64,000 bases of DNA from an uncultured Hyphomonadaceae bacterium (GTDB lineage Bacteria; Pseudomonadota; Alphaproteobacteria; Caulobacterales; Hyphomonadaceae). The translations under genes were made by a program, and so were the position numbers. The DNA is taken from contig CAJXOF010000007.1 in the NCBI GenBank assembly GCA_913057945.1, positions 62,001 to 126,000 on the forward strand, in the 5' to 3' direction. The notes beneath the pieces were generated by a model. The model was not told where the DNA came from, searched no databases, and saw only the letters and a list, made by a program, of their open reading frames with translations. Of this stretch, positions 16,691-26,450 are shown in pieces; position 1 is the stretch's first letter; each line of letters starts with the position of its first letter.

Positions 16691-18481
16691 ATGAAGCGAT
16701 TGAGTATCGTTCTTTTCTTTGCCCTTCTGGGCCTTGGCACTTGGGGGTGGTTCCGTCTGAACCAGCCCGAGCCGCCTATGGCGTTGACCGAACCTCTGCG
16801 GATCGATCAGGGCGAGATCCAGGGCGGTATCGATCCGGACAATCCTGAAATCCAGGTTTTCAACGGCATTCCCTATGCCAGTGCGCGTCGCTGGGCCGCG
16901 CCCACCGCGCCGCCACAATGGGGCGCGATCACGCGCGATGCGCGTGAGTTCGGCCCGCAATGCCTGCAACCGCGCGGGCATATGGACCAAGTGGTTGATC
17001 GCATTATCGATGGCAATGGCCTGCCTTGGTGGAAACGTATCGCCGCCAAGCAATATCTCGCTGCCCAGCCTGACCCGCTGGAAGCTGAGGACTGCCTGTT
17101 CCTGAACGTCCGCACCGCCAATCGCGGCAAGCCGCGCCTCAAACCTGTAATGGTCTGGATCCATGGCGGCTCGCACCAAACCGGCGCAGGCTCGCAGAGC
17201 TTCTACCAGGCGAATGGGCTCGTCGAAAACGGCGTCGTGCTGGTGACGATCAATTACCGGCTTGGACCATTCGGCTACCTCGCGCACCCCGCCCTGACCG
17301 AAGAAGCCGGGACCTCCGGCAATTACGGCCTGCTGGACCAGATCGCCGCATTGCACTGGGTACAGATGAATATCGCCCGCTTTGGCGGCGATCCGAACAA
17401 TGTCACGGTCTTCGGAGAAAGCGCCGGCGCGCAATCCGTCAGTGAGCTGATGGTGACGCCCTTGGCAGACGGCCTTTACGACAAAGCCATCTTGCAGAGC
17501 GGCGTCAGCAGCTACAACGCGCTCCATCTCTCGCACTCTGCCCTTCCGAACGTGCAGAGTTCCGAGGAAGTCGGCGTTGAGTTCCTGTCGACCCTTGCCG
17601 GTGGGACCGCCACGGCCGACCGGCTGCGCGCCATCCCGTCCGGCGCCATCATTGACCGGGTCCTCGTCCGTCAGGATCTGGTGAAATATTTCCTCCCGAC
17701 CGTGGACGGCGATGTCCTGCCCCTACCTATCGGCGAAGCTATCCGGGATGGGGGCGCCAACCGGGTGCCTATCCTGGCCGGCTACAATGCGGACGAAGGC
17801 ACGATCTTCTATGCTGACAGAAAATCGCCGACAGCCCTGCTGCCGAACATTTCCGGCTCACTCGACCAACGCGAAGCCATGTTGGAAGGCGTCTTCGGCG
17901 TGAACTCTTCCAAGGCCTTGCAGGCCCTTTATGGCATGACGTCACTTGAAACCTGGGATCGGGGTGCAGAAAAAATGCTGGGCGATGACTGGTTCGGCGT
18001 CCATACGCGCTTTCTTGCCAAAGCCAATGTGGCCGCTGGTGAACCCACCTGGCTCTACCAGTTCAGCCGGACGCCCCCCGGAAAGTCACAAACGCTCGGC
18101 GCACACCACGGGGCCGAAATCCCATTCGTCTTCGCCAGCCACAATGGTTTCCTGCCGACCACGAGTGATGACGAAACCCTGACTGAGCGCATGGTGTCCT
18201 ATTGGACCAATTTCGCCAAAACGGGTGACCCGAATGGCAAGGGCCTGCCAGATTGGCCGGCCTATGATCCGACCGCCGACATCTGGCTCGAGTTTGACCA
18301 TGAAATCAAACGCATCAGCGGCCTACGGGCTCGCAAGCTCGATATCCTCGAAGACAATCTCAATCTGCGGATCGACGCGATCAAGCACTCGAAGACGCCG
18401 TTTGAACTGATCGAAAACACCGCCCTTCTGTCGACGGCTGCAGGCCTAGGCGGTGAGGAGGGTTTCGCAAATAGCCAGTAG
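16691..18481 (+). CDS. Type B carboxylesterase/lipase
   Basis: This 596-residue alpha/beta hydrolase belongs to the carboxylesterase type B (COesterase) family. The signature nucleophile elbow is FGESAGAQS. The oxyanion-hole stretch is VMVWIHGGS, and EDCLFLNV is the family's second signature. Catalytic Glu (YNADEGTIF) and His (AHHGAEIPF) are recognisable. An N-terminal hydrophobic segment (LSIVLFFALLGLGTWGW) is a signal anchor or signal peptide, so it acts outside the inner membrane. AGGGG lies about 10 bp before the ATG. The ester substrate is unknown. The last 36 bp overlap the convergent msrC gene. Confidence 0.9.
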   Translation: MKRLSIVLFFALLGLGTWGWFRLNQPEPPMALTEPLRIDQGEIQGGIDPDNPEIQVFNGIPYASARRWAAPTAPPQWGAITRDAREFGPQCLQPRGHMDQVVDRIIDGNGLPWWKRIAAKQYLAAQPDPLEAEDCLFLNVRTANRGKPRLKPVMVWIHGGSHQTGAGSQSFYQANGLVENGVVLVTINYRLGPFGYLAHPALTEEAGTSGNYGLLDQIAALHWVQMNIARFGGDPNNVTVFGESAGAQSVSELMVTPLADGLYDKAILQSGVSSYNALHLSHSALPNVQSSEEVGVEFLSTLAGGTATADRLRAIPSGAIIDRVLVRQDLVKYFLPTVDGDVLPLPIGEAIRDGGANRVPILAGYNADEGTIFYADRKSPTALLPNISGSLDQREAMLEGVFGVNSSKALQALYGMTSLETWDRGAEKMLGDDWFGVHTRFLAKANVAAGEPTWLYQFSRTPPGKSQTLGAHHGAEIPFVFASHNGFLPTTSDDETLTERMVSYWTNFAKTGDPNGKGLPDWPAYDPTADIWLEFDHEIKRISGLRARKLDILEDNLNLRIDAIKHSKTPFELIENTALLSTAAGLGGEEGFANSQ

Positions 18482-18913
18482 GCCGGCCTGGTCCACGGGA
18501 TCAAATGCGTCCAGTTCGGTTGAATCGACATCCAGCACAGCCGCCAGATTACCGTCACCGTCAAACACCGGCACAACCACTTCCGAATTGCTGGCCGAGT
18601 CACAGGCGATATGGCCGGGAAATTCATGCACGTCAGAGACGATGATCGGCTCTCGCGTCGCCGCGACATGCCCGCATACGCCCTTGCCGAACGGAATACG
18701 CAGGCAGCCGAGCGTTCCCTGGTACGGCCCGACCACCAATTCCTGATCCTTCAGCGGATCAACAACATAGAAACCAGTCCAGAAAAACCGCGGCGCGAAG
18801 GCCTGTGACAGGATGCAGGACGCCGTCGCATAGCGTGCTGTGACCGACGTCTCACCCGCGACCACGCTTTCTATCTCCGCCTTCAGTTCCTTGTAGCGTG
18901 CCGCCTTGTCCAT
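18446..18913 (-). CDS. msrC: Free methionine-(R)-sulfoxide reductase (GAF-domain fRMsr)
   Basis: This 155-residue single-GAF-domain protein reduces free Met-R-sulfoxide. The three conserved Cys are present: two in LGCLRIPFGKGVCGHVA and one in HIACDSASNSEVVVP. The start at ATG 18913 (MDKAARYKELKAEIE) has GAGG 7 bp upstream; codons further upstream to 18994 are not family-like. Its 3' end runs 36 bp into the convergent carboxylesterase gene, so the two mRNAs would be complementary at their ends. It is divergent from the MoxR operon. Confidence 0.92.
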   Translation of the reverse strand: MDKAARYKELKAEIESVVAGETSVTARYATASCILSQAFAPRFFWTGFYVVDPLKDQELVVGPYQGTLGCLRIPFGKGVCGHVAATREPIIVSDVHEFPGHIACDSASNSEVVVPVFDGDGNLAAVLDVDSTELDAFDPVDQAGLLAICETLLTA

Positions 18914-18978
18914 GTTCTGCCTCATCTGTGCCTTGAGCGGGCTATATCGGCTGGATGCAGGCACTTCGCAATAGGCCG

Positions 18979-19007
18979 TTGAAGCTGTCTGCAACCTCTG
19001 AAATAGT
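18979..19007 (+). promoter_or_regulatory. Possible sigma-70 promoter of the MoxR operon
   Basis: TTGAAG (18979-18984) and AATAGT (19002-19007) are 17 bp apart, each matching four of six consensus bases. They lie about 50 bp before the TTG start of the DUF4129 gene. This is the best pair in the 144-bp divergent region, but is weak. Confidence 0.3.
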
Positions 19008-19057
19008 CGAAGGGGTCAAGGCGGTGGATGGGGCCGCTGCCATGAAGGAGACAGTCA

Positions 19058-19846
19058 TTGAGCCTGCCGGGACGCCTGAGCGCCGCCTTGCTGATCGCAG
19101 CCTGTCTCACGCTTTCGGCAGGGGCGCAGTCCGATGGCGAATATGGCGACGTCTCGATCGAACCGCCGATCGATATCCCCGACACGAACGACTGGGAGCG
19201 CGAGGCCTCCATCGAAACGGATCTGGGCGCCCTCGAACAGGCCCACCGGGACTATCTGAGAAAATCGAACCTCCAACTCGAGCGGCCGGAAGCCGACCCC
19301 CTCCAATTCGACCCGCCGTCACCGCCACCAAACTGGCTGAGGAGCCTGCTGGCATTTTTGGCGCATCTGGGCCCGCTCCTCCAACTCACTTTCTATGCCG
19401 CGATAGTCGCTGTTGTCCTAGGCTTTCTGTATTTTCTCTTCGGGGAAGCGCTTCGGGTCAGGTTTGGCAGAAATGAAAGCAAATCTGACAAGTCCGGGGA
19501 CGACGTCATCCCGGATTTCCGGCCCGAAGCCTCCGTCGCACGCTCGTTGCTGGAAGAGGCCGATGCGCTCGCCCACGCCGGAAAATTTGCCGAGGCCGTT
19601 CATCTTCTGCTCTTCCGGTCCATCGAGGACATTCAGACCCGTGTCGAGACCGGCGTCCCGCGCTCGCTGACCGCGCGTGAAATCGGTAGGCTCGGCTTCC
19701 TGCCGGATCGTGCGCGGACCGCTCTCGGGCCGATCATCGCCATCGTTGAGCGCAGCTTCTTTGGCGGGCGGGATGTGGACCAGGCCGGATGGCAAACCGC
19801 CCGGGCATCTTATGAGGATTTCGCCTTTGGTGGGGAATGGTCATGA
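19058..19846 (+). CDS. DUF4129-type membrane protein, first gene of MoxR operon
   Basis: This 262-residue protein starts with a signal peptide (cleavage near SAGAQS), has an acidic periplasmic part and one membrane helix (about 108-128, FYAAIVAVVLGFLYFLF). It ends in a cytoplasmic helical domain with the DUF4129 pattern ALAHAGKFAEAVHLLLFRSIEDI...PRSLTAREI. The start is TTG at 19058, supported by AGGAG (19046-19050) 7 bp upstream. DUF4129 proteins are found with MoxR ATPases and DUF58 proteins; their biochemical role is not established. The stop overlaps the DUF4350 start as ATGA. Confidence 0.85.
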   Translation: MSLPGRLSAALLIAACLTLSAGAQSDGEYGDVSIEPPIDIPDTNDWEREASIETDLGALEQAHRDYLRKSNLQLERPEADPLQFDPPSPPPNWLRSLLAFLAHLGPLLQLTFYAAIVAVVLGFLYFLFGEALRVRFGRNESKSDKSGDDVIPDFRPEASVARSLLEEADALAHAGKFAEAVHLLLFRSIEDIQTRVETGVPRSLTAREIGRLGFLPDRARTALGPIIAIVERSFFGGRDVDQAGWQTARASYEDFAFGGEWS

Positions 19847-21069
19847 GCGAACGGTCGCACACCGACTCCCCCTTCAGCGGCAAGATTGTCGGCATCCTGT
19901 TGGCGGTCGCCCTGTTTTCGTTTGGCGCCATCATGGTGCTTGCAGGCTGGGCTCCGGAATTGCGGGACCGGGATGTGGCTGGCGCCCATCCCTTCTCGAC
20001 ATCGGCATTGGGCTACAATGGGTTCGTCCAATTGCTCGAAGACCAGGGCTACCCCGTTGAAATCTCCCGGCTCGAGCGCACGCTCGAAGAGGCTGATTGG
20101 GGCGTGCTGGTCGTCACGCTGCCACCTTGGGGGGCTGCCAAGGCGCTGGAAGACTTTGAATCCGGCCGCACAACCCTGCTGGTCCTGCCCAAATGGACCG
20201 GCATGCCCGACCCCCTCAACAAGACACGCCAGAAGGACACGCGTTTCACGAATGCGCGCTCCCTGAATGACCTGCTCGAAGCGTTGGAGGTCAAGGCCGA
20301 GATCGGACGCATCGATGTGCCGGAAGCCATGGACACGCCGTTCGGACCGATGGCCCTGCGGCCAGACGTCAAGATGCAGGTCTTACGCGGAAGTGGCCTG
20401 GAGCCAATTGCCAGTGCCGGAAACGACGCATTGCTAGCTTGGGCGCCCGAGGCCGGCATGTACATCCTCTCCGACCCCGACATGATCAATACGTTTGGTC
20501 TGGCCCGCATAGAGAACGCTCGATTTGCAGTCATGATGATGGATTACCTGAGACACAATGAAGATGAACCCATCATCTTCGATGCCACGCTGCACGGCTT
20601 TGTCCGCTCGGAAAACCTGTTGCAGATGGTGTTCGATATTCCCTTCCTCGGCGCAACGCTGACGGCGCTTGCCGCCGCCTTCTTGCTGGGCTGGGCAGCC
20701 TTGATCCGGTTTGGCCCGCCGCTGCAGGAAGGCCGCGCTATTGCGTTCGGAAAACAGGCCCTCGCGGACAACTCCGCAGGCCTGATTACCCTGGCACGCC
20801 GTGAGACCCGTATGGCACCCGGTTATCTCCACATGATCCGCCGCCGCGTTTCCCGCGAGATCGGCGCCCCCAAGACATTGAGCGAAGCACAACTGATCGC
20901 CCTGTTTGACAGGCTGGGCCCGGATGAAGAGTCCGGCAAGCGCTTCACGGACATGGCATCTGGTCTGCGCGGTCCTGCGGCAAACCGCGAAGACCTCATG
21001 AACAAGGCGCGGGAGCTGTTTCGCTGGCGCAAGGGAATTATCGGGAGATCCATGAATGAACGTAAATGA
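19843..21069 (+). CDS. DUF4350-domain membrane protein
   Basis: This 408-residue protein has an N-terminal membrane helix, a DUF4350 (GATase-like alpha/beta) domain and a second membrane helix (about 268-290, [23 protein letters not shown]). The DUF4350 domain contains [20 protein letters not shown] and [11 protein letters not shown] cytoplasmic tail follows. The ATG at 19843 overlaps the DUF4129 stop, with GGGGA upstream; the ATG at 19837 is too close to that site. It overlaps the MoxR gene by 14 bp. Its constant neighbour is the MoxR/DUF58 pair; the function is unknown. Confidence 0.85.
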   Translation: MSERSHTDSPFSGKIVGILLAVALFSFGAIMVLAGWAPELRDRDVAGAHPFSTSALGYNGFVQLLEDQGYPVEISRLERTLEEADWGVLVVTLPPWGAAKALEDFESGRTTLLVLPKWTGMPDPLNKTRQKDTRFTNARSLNDLLEALEVKAEIGRIDVPEAMDTPFGPMALRPDVKMQVLRGSGLEPIASAGNDALLAWAPEAGMYILSDPDMINTFGLARIENARFAVMMMDYLRHNEDEPIIFDATLHGFVRSENLLQMVFDIPFLGATLTALAAAFLLGWAALIRFGPPLQEGRAIAFGKQALADNSAGLITLARRETRMAPGYLHMIRRRVSREIGAPKTLSEAQLIALFDRLGPDEESGKRFTDMASGLRGPAANREDLMNKARELFRWRKGIIGRSMNERK

Positions 21070-22012
21070 CATCAAGGCGCTGGCGGACCGGATTCGCAAT
21101 GAAGTGCGTAAGGCGGTCGTCGGGCAGGACACCACGGTGGATATCCTGCTGACTGCGATCTTCTCCTCTGGCCATGTCCTCCTGGAAGGCCCACCCGGAA
21201 CAGCGAAGACACTGCTGGCACAATGCTTTGCACGATCCATTTCACTGGACTTCGGACGCATCCAGTTCACACCGGACCTGATGCCAGGTGATGTTCTGGG
21301 AACCAATTTGTTCAACTTCCAGACCAATCAGTTCGCGCTGACCAAAGGCCCTATCTTTACCGACCTGCTGCTGGCGGATGAAATCAACCGCACCCCGCCC
21401 AAGACCCAGGCTGCCCTGCTTGAAGCGATGCAGGAACGAAAGGTCACCATTGATGGCGAGACATACAGGCTGAATGACCGGTTCACCGTGATCGCCACCC
21501 AGAACCCGATCGAACAGCAAGGGACTTATCCCCTGCCCGAAGCCCAGCTCGATCGCTTCCTCTTCAAGCACACGCTCGACTATCCGAGCCGGGAAGAAGA
21601 ACTTGCAATCGTCTCCCAGCACGGCACGCGCACCGGCATGAAGACCGCGGAGGCGTTCGGGATCGAAGCGGTGGTCTCGGCCGAGGAACTCAGCGAGGCG
21701 GTCGATTCCGTCGCTGAGGCCCGGCTTCAGGATGATATCATCGCTTACATCGTCGACATCATTCGCGCGACCCGCACGTCTCCAGCCCTGGAGACCGGCG
21801 CCTCGCCGCGCGCGGCCGCCGCGCTGGCCACCGCCGCCCGCGCCCGCGCCGCCCTCGACGGACGCGACTTTGTCATCCCGGACGATGTGAAGCTGCTGGC
21901 CCTGCCGGCACTCCGTCACCGCGTCCTGCTATCGCCGGCGGCCGAGATCGAGGGCAAGACCACGGACGAGACCCTCGCCGCAATTATTGAGCAGACGGCT
22001 GCGCCCCGGTGA
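21056..22012 (+). CDS. MoxR-family AAA+ ATPase
   Basis: This 318-residue AAA+ chaperone-like ATPase has Walker A (EGPPGTAKT, 44-52), Walker B (LLLADEINR), sensor 1 (IATQNPIEQ) and the Arg-containing LPEAQLDRF segment. MoxR ATPases assemble as hexamers and remodel or insert cofactors into partner proteins, often acting with VWA-domain proteins. Here the next gene encodes the DUF58 partner, overlapping it by GTGA (22009-22012). The substrate is unknown. The gene sits in a six-gene unit whose cistrons all overlap. Confidence 0.94.
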   Translation: MNVNDIKALADRIRNEVRKAVVGQDTTVDILLTAIFSSGHVLLEGPPGTAKTLLAQCFARSISLDFGRIQFTPDLMPGDVLGTNLFNFQTNQFALTKGPIFTDLLLADEINRTPPKTQAALLEAMQERKVTIDGETYRLNDRFTVIATQNPIEQQGTYPLPEAQLDRFLFKHTLDYPSREEELAIVSQHGTRTGMKTAEAFGIEAVVSAEELSEAVDSVAEARLQDDIIAYIVDIIRATRTSPALETGASPRAAAALATAARARAALDGRDFVIPDDVKLLALPALRHRVLLSPAAEIEGKTTDETLAAIIEQTAAPR

Positions 22013-23322
22013 TATCGCCCACCCCCCGCGCCATCTTCCTGATGCTGCTCGGCGTGCCCCTCATGGTGGCCATAGCCTTGCTACGCCCGGAGCTGTGGAT
22101 CATATCCGCTGGCTGGATCGGGGGAATCGCCGGGCTGATCGTCGTGGACGCTGTGCTTGCCGCTTCCCTGCGCGCGTATCATGTGGCTGTCGATGCGCCA
22201 GCCCTGCTCTATGTGGGAGGGTCTGACCCAGCCGACCTGACATTGCGTTTTGACAGCGGCCCGACGCCCCGGCGGATCGAAATCCTGCTTGAAGTGAACA
22301 CACTCCTCGAAACCATTCCCGCCATCGGCCTGAGAGGCTGGCAGGACCGGACACGGGCCTACTCATTGAGCCTGACTCCAAAACGCCGCGGGCTTGGTCG
22401 GCTGGTCAAATTGTGGAGCCGTTGGCGTGGCCCGCTCGGCCTCACCCAGAAGAGGCATGTCCAGTCGCTGGAGCGCGATATTCCAATCACGCCCAATATC
22501 CGCTGGGTGAAGGACGAAGCCATCCGGCTCTACTCCCGCGATGCGGACTTCGGGATAAAGACACAGATCGACCGAGGCGATGGCAGTGAATTTGATGCCT
22601 TGCGCGAATTCACTACCGGAATGGACCGCCGCGCCATCGACTGGAAACATTCCGCGCGCCATCGCAATCTGCTCGCCAAGGAATTCCGGACCGAGCGCAA
22701 CCATAATATTGTCTTTGCCTTCGATACCGGCCGCCTGATGAGCGAGCCATTGGGGGGCGTGCCCAAGATCGACCGCGCGATCAATGCCGGGCTGCTCCTG
22801 TCCTTCGTCTCCCTGAGGAGCGGTGACCGGGCCATGATCTATGGCTTTGATGCCAAGCCCGGCCTGATGAGCGGCTTCATGGCCGGCCAGCGCAGCTTCA
22901 CCAAAGCGCAGGATCTGGCCGCCCAGCTCGATTATTCCTCAGAAGAAGCCAATTTCACGCTGGCGCTCTCCTCACTCGCCGGCAAGCTCGAGCGCCGCAG
23001 CCTGATCATCATTTTCTCCGATTTTGTCGACACCATCTCGGCCGAACTGATGCTGGAGAACGTCAAACGCCTGACCGACCGGCATCTCGTCATCTTCGCG
23101 ACCTTCGAAGACCAATCTCTTACCGAGATGGTGGACGCGCCACCGGAAACTACGGAAGATGTGACCCGCGCAGTGATCGCGGACACCCTGATGGCGGAAC
23201 GCGACACCGTGCTCCTGCGGCTCCAGCGCATGGGGGTTCACGTCGTAGAGACGCGACCAGAACAATTCGGCGCGGAACTGATCTCCCGCTATCTCCAGAT
23301 CAAGCAGAGGGACATGCTGTGA
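22009..23322 (+). CDS. DUF58 domain protein (MoxR partner, VWA-like)
   Basis: This 437-residue protein has two N-terminal membrane helices followed by a beta-rich domain and the DUF58 motif ([21 protein letters not shown], near residues 184-204). A VWA-like domain follows, in which FAFDTGRLM replaces a perfect MIDAS DxSxS. It is anchored in the inner membrane with most of the chain cytoplasmic. The GTG start overlaps the MoxR stop and its end overlaps the SpoIIM-like gene. DUF58 proteins are thought to be the scaffold for MoxR action; direct proof is lacking. Confidence 0.9.
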   Translation: MISPTPRAIFLMLLGVPLMVAIALLRPELWIISAGWIGGIAGLIVVDAVLAASLRAYHVAVDAPALLYVGGSDPADLTLRFDSGPTPRRIEILLEVNTLLETIPAIGLRGWQDRTRAYSLSLTPKRRGLGRLVKLWSRWRGPLGLTQKRHVQSLERDIPITPNIRWVKDEAIRLYSRDADFGIKTQIDRGDGSEFDALREFTTGMDRRAIDWKHSARHRNLLAKEFRTERNHNIVFAFDTGRLMSEPLGGVPKIDRAINAGLLLSFVSLRSGDRAMIYGFDAKPGLMSGFMAGQRSFTKAQDLAAQLDYSSEEANFTLALSSLAGKLERRSLIIIFSDFVDTISAELMLENVKRLTDRHLVIFATFEDQSLTEMVDAPPETTEDVTRAVIADTLMAERDTVLLRLQRMGVHVVETRPEQFGAELISRYLQIKQRDML

Positions 23323-24320
23323 GCGACCTTCTCAAATCCTATCGTTTTCGCGAAGAACGCGAGACCGACTGGCGCAAGCTGGACCTGATCCTGACGCGGG
23401 CGGAGAATTCCGGCGTGAAAGCACTCAGTGATGAGGACATGACGGCGCTGCCCCGGCTGTACCGTCAGGCGGTCTCGTCCCTCTCCGTGGCGCGCTCCAT
23501 CTCGCTCGACCAGAACGTCATCGCCTATCTCGAAAGCCTGTGCACGCGAGCATATTTCTTCGTCTATGGCGCCCGCACATCAATTGGCGAACGCATGATG
23601 GACTTTCTTCGCCGCGACTGGCCGGCCTGTGTCGCGTCGGCCGCCGGCCCCACCCTGCTGGCGGCTCTGTTCCTGTTTGGTGGCTGGGCGCTCGCTTTCT
23701 TTCTCTGCATGCAGGACATGGAATGGTTCTGGACCTTTCATGGCCAGAATTTCTGGGACGGGCGCAATCCGGATGCCTCGGTCGAATATTTGCGAACAAC
23801 CATCTATACCGACGAAGGAGAGATCAGCGATGGCCAGCTGACCTCTTTCGCCAGCTTTCTCTTTAACAATAACGCCCAGATCTCCCTGTTTGCCTTCGCC
23901 CTCGGATTTGCATTCGGCATCCCGACAGCCTGGTTGCTGCTCTATAATGGCGTGATGATGGGCTCGCTCCATGCCGTGTTCTGGAACAAGGGTCTCGGCT
24001 ATGAATTCACCGGCTGGCTGATGATCCACGGGACGACGGAGCTGTTCGCCATTGTGCTGGCAGGCGCGGCCGGATTCGTCATCGGGGGCGCAGTGGCGTT
24101 TCCCGGCCAGATGACCCGGCTGAATTCGGCGCGTCATGCTGGGCAGAGAGCGGCCAGCATCGCCATGGGATGCGTCATCATGCTCATCATTGCCGCCCTG
24201 CTCGAAGGCTTCGGCCGGCAGCTGATCAACAGCGACGCCATCCGTTATGCCGTGGCCTTCACCATTCTCGGTCTCTGGTGCGCCTATTTCTATCTGCCCA
24301 GACGGGCAGGCCCGGTATGA
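23319..24320 (+). CDS. Stage II sporulation protein M-like membrane protein
   Basis: This 333-residue integral membrane protein of the SpoIIM/DUF95 family has a cytoplasmic helical N-terminus (about 1-100) followed by five or so membrane helices. The conserved part reads FLFNNNAQISLFAFALGFAFGIPTA, then NGVMMGSLHAVF and a GTTELFAIVLAGAAG motif. The organism is not expected to sporulate, so the role must differ from that in Bacillus, where SpoIIM works in engulfment. GTG at 23319 overlaps the DUF58 stop (GTGA); the stop overlaps the RDD gene (ATGA). Confidence 0.88.
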   Translation: MSDLLKSYRFREERETDWRKLDLILTRAENSGVKALSDEDMTALPRLYRQAVSSLSVARSISLDQNVIAYLESLCTRAYFFVYGARTSIGERMMDFLRRDWPACVASAAGPTLLAALFLFGGWALAFFLCMQDMEWFWTFHGQNFWDGRNPDASVEYLRTTIYTDEGEISDGQLTSFASFLFNNNAQISLFAFALGFAFGIPTAWLLLYNGVMMGSLHAVFWNKGLGYEFTGWLMIHGTTELFAIVLAGAAGFVIGGAVAFPGQMTRLNSARHAGQRAASIAMGCVIMLIIAALLEGFGRQLINSDAIRYAVAFTILGLWCAYFYLPRRAGPV

Positions 24321-25261
24321 ACTCGACTGTTCCCCTAGCGCCAAGCGCGGTGAACGTTGCGAATGTCGAGGCCGCACGCCGCCGCCGTGCGCGTATGCAG
24401 GAAGAGGAACGTCGCTCGAAACTGGCTCGCCAACTGGTGACGCCTGAAGGCGCCGCAATCCAGTTGAAACTCGCAACCGCCGCAGAGCGCGCGGGCGCCT
24501 TCCTGATCGATGTCGCCATTCAATGGGCCATTGTGATTGCCACAGGGCTGGGCTTGGGATTTGTCATGCGGGCGATGGACCCTGGCAGTGCCAACATCGC
24601 GTGGGCGCTGTGGCTCGTCTTCTTTTTCTTCGTCCGCAATTTCTATTACATATTCTTCGAACTCGGCACCAAGGCCGCCACACCTGGCAAACGCGCGCTG
24701 GGCATTCGGGTCACCTCCCGCAACGGGGGACGCCTTACCGCCAATTCCGTTCTTGCCCGCAATTTCATCCGGGAGATCGAAGTCGGCTTGCCTTTCCAGT
24801 TCCTGATGATGGGGGGAGACCAGGTAACCGGCTGGATGGCGCTGCTCGGCCTCGTCTGGTCAGGCATCTTCCTACTCTTTCCCATCTTCAATCGGGACAA
24901 GATGCGTGTCGGCGATCTGATTGCCGGCACATGGGTAATCAAGAACCCGAAGACCAAGCTGATGGGCGATATCTCGTCCGCGACCGGGTCAGTGGCTAAT
25001 GGGCGCTATGCGTTTACCCCCAAGCAGGCCGAGGCCTATGGGATCCACGAATTGCACGTGCTCGAAGATGTGCTTCGCCAATCTACCCAGGACGTGAAGG
25101 CGCAGGTCGCCCTGCGCATCCGGCAAAAGATCGGCTGGCACATGCAACCCGGTGAAACACACACGGCATTCCTTGAAGCCTATTACGCCACGCTGAGACG
25201 ACGGCTTGAACAACGCATGATGCTCGGCGACCGGAAGACCGACAAGTTCGACGTCCGCTAG
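24317..25261 (+). CDS. RDD-family membrane protein
   Basis: This 314-residue protein has a charged N-terminus, then an RDD-type membrane domain. The R is in AATAERAGAFLIDVAIQW and the D in the same helix; a later segment reads GTKAATPGKRALGIRV, followed by NRDKMRVGDLIAGT. A long cytoplasmic C-terminus (about 215-314) is unusual for the family and is rich in Gln, Arg and His. RDD proteins are of unclear function. The ATG at 24317 overlaps the SpoIIM-like stop. Its TAG shares CTAG (25258-25261) with the stop of the convergent DUF3137 gene. Confidence 0.85.
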   Translation: MNSTVPLAPSAVNVANVEAARRRRARMQEEERRSKLARQLVTPEGAAIQLKLATAAERAGAFLIDVAIQWAIVIATGLGLGFVMRAMDPGSANIAWALWLVFFFFVRNFYYIFFELGTKAATPGKRALGIRVTSRNGGRLTANSVLARNFIREIEVGLPFQFLMMGGDQVTGWMALLGLVWSGIFLLFPIFNRDKMRVGDLIAGTWVIKNPKTKLMGDISSATGSVANGRYAFTPKQAEAYGIHELHVLEDVLRQSTQDVKAQVALRIRQKIGWHMQPGETHTAFLEAYYATLRRRLEQRMMLGDRKTDKFDVR

Positions 25262-26403
25262 AGTCGCCCCTTGACCCAGTCACGCGTCAGGAAACCGTCG
25301 ATCAGGTCGCAAACCAGACCGAGTTCAACCAGGGCTGACGCATAGCGACGGGCATCCACCAACGGCTTGAAGATCGAGCCGGCTTCGAACTGGTTCTCCG
25401 CTTCGAGCGCCAGCGTCATGTGACCGTCTTCAAAAATGCCGCGCAGCTTGCCGCCGGAGAAGTGCCGCTCCAGTGCGATCAAACGCTCCATACGGTCCGG
25501 AGACAACAAGGCGCGGGCCTCGACCTGATCGGTCGAGTATACGGTGAACGCATCCTCGAGTTCGCGGGAGATCAGGTCCACTTTCTTGAGGTCGGAAGAA
25601 TGCTTGCCCCGTTTCCACCAGCGCGACCGCGCCATCACGGTGCGCCCGAAGAAACGCTCGGGATACTCGACATGCACCAGTATGCCCTGAAACACAGTCG
25701 TGCTGTTCTTGCCCCCCGTATCCAGCTTCGCCTCGACCAGCGCAAATTGTGTTCCGGCGCGCTCCCCAGCGATCAGGTCCTCGAATTTTCGGCGGGAATG
25801 CCCCGGAAGGAGTTTGGCAGTTTTCAGAACGTCATAGGCTGGGGTCGGAGCGGGCACGCCTTCCATGGAGCCGACGCTGATTACGCCGAACGGTATCTTG
25901 TGCGTAGAGCTGGTTTTACCAGCATAGGCGTTGCTGATTTCTCCGGCCCGAGCGGCCAGAGACTTCAGGTCTTCAACACCGGAGAAGTCGGGATGCAGCG
26001 TATCATAGGTGAACCCGAATGGCTCGCAGGCCGCTGTGAGGACCAATTGCTTGGTCTGGGATTTCATCGTGAAAACCTTCACCCAGGCCGTAGCCGACAC
26101 AATCGCGGCGCAGACGAATACAATAAAGATGAGGGTCGGAAACATGAAATCGACCAGAACCAGGGTCGAGATGGCCAGCAGTGTCGCGACGAAGATCGGG
26201 AGACTCGCGCCGATAATGGTTCGGGTAATGGCCTGTCGAATAGCGGCTTTGCGCTCGATTTCGCGCTGGGCCAGTTCCGGCTTCAGCACATCCGACCAGA
26301 CGCGGGGCGCATGCGCAAATTCTACCCGGCGCGTGGCGAGAGTATCGAGGGAGGGCGCCCCCGCCAATGTGTCTGTCAGTTTTTGCGGATTAAAGTCCGG
26401 CAT
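25258..26403 (-). CDS. DUF3137 membrane protein
   Basis: This 381-residue protein has two close membrane helices (about 65-110) and a large cytoplasmic C-terminal domain with the DUF3137 pattern (FQGILVHVEYPERFFGRTVMARS). The function is unknown. It converges on the MoxR operon, sharing the CTAG stop. DUF3137 proteins often contain a LemA-like neighbourhood in other genomes; no LemA is present here. The ATG at 26403 is the only plausible start, preceded by GGGGGA about 7 bp upstream. Confidence 0.8.
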   Translation of the reverse strand: MPDFNPQKLTDTLAGAPSLDTLATRRVEFAHAPRVWSDVLKPELAQREIERKAAIRQAITRTIIGASLPIFVATLLAISTLVLVDFMFPTLIFIVFVCAAIVSATAWVKVFTMKSQTKQLVLTAACEPFGFTYDTLHPDFSGVEDLKSLAARAGEISNAYAGKTSSTHKIPFGVISVGSMEGVPAPTPAYDVLKTAKLLPGHSRRKFEDLIAGERAGTQFALVEAKLDTGGKNSTTVFQGILVHVEYPERFFGRTVMARSRWWKRGKHSSDLKKVDLISRELEDAFTVYSTDQVEARALLSPDRMERLIALERHFSGGKLRGIFEDGHMTLALEAENQFEAGSIFKPLVDARRYASALVELGLVCDLIDGFLTRDWVKGRL

Positions 26404-26450
26404 GTCGTGTCCCCCTCAGGCATAAAGCCTACGGACCCGACAGATTCGTA

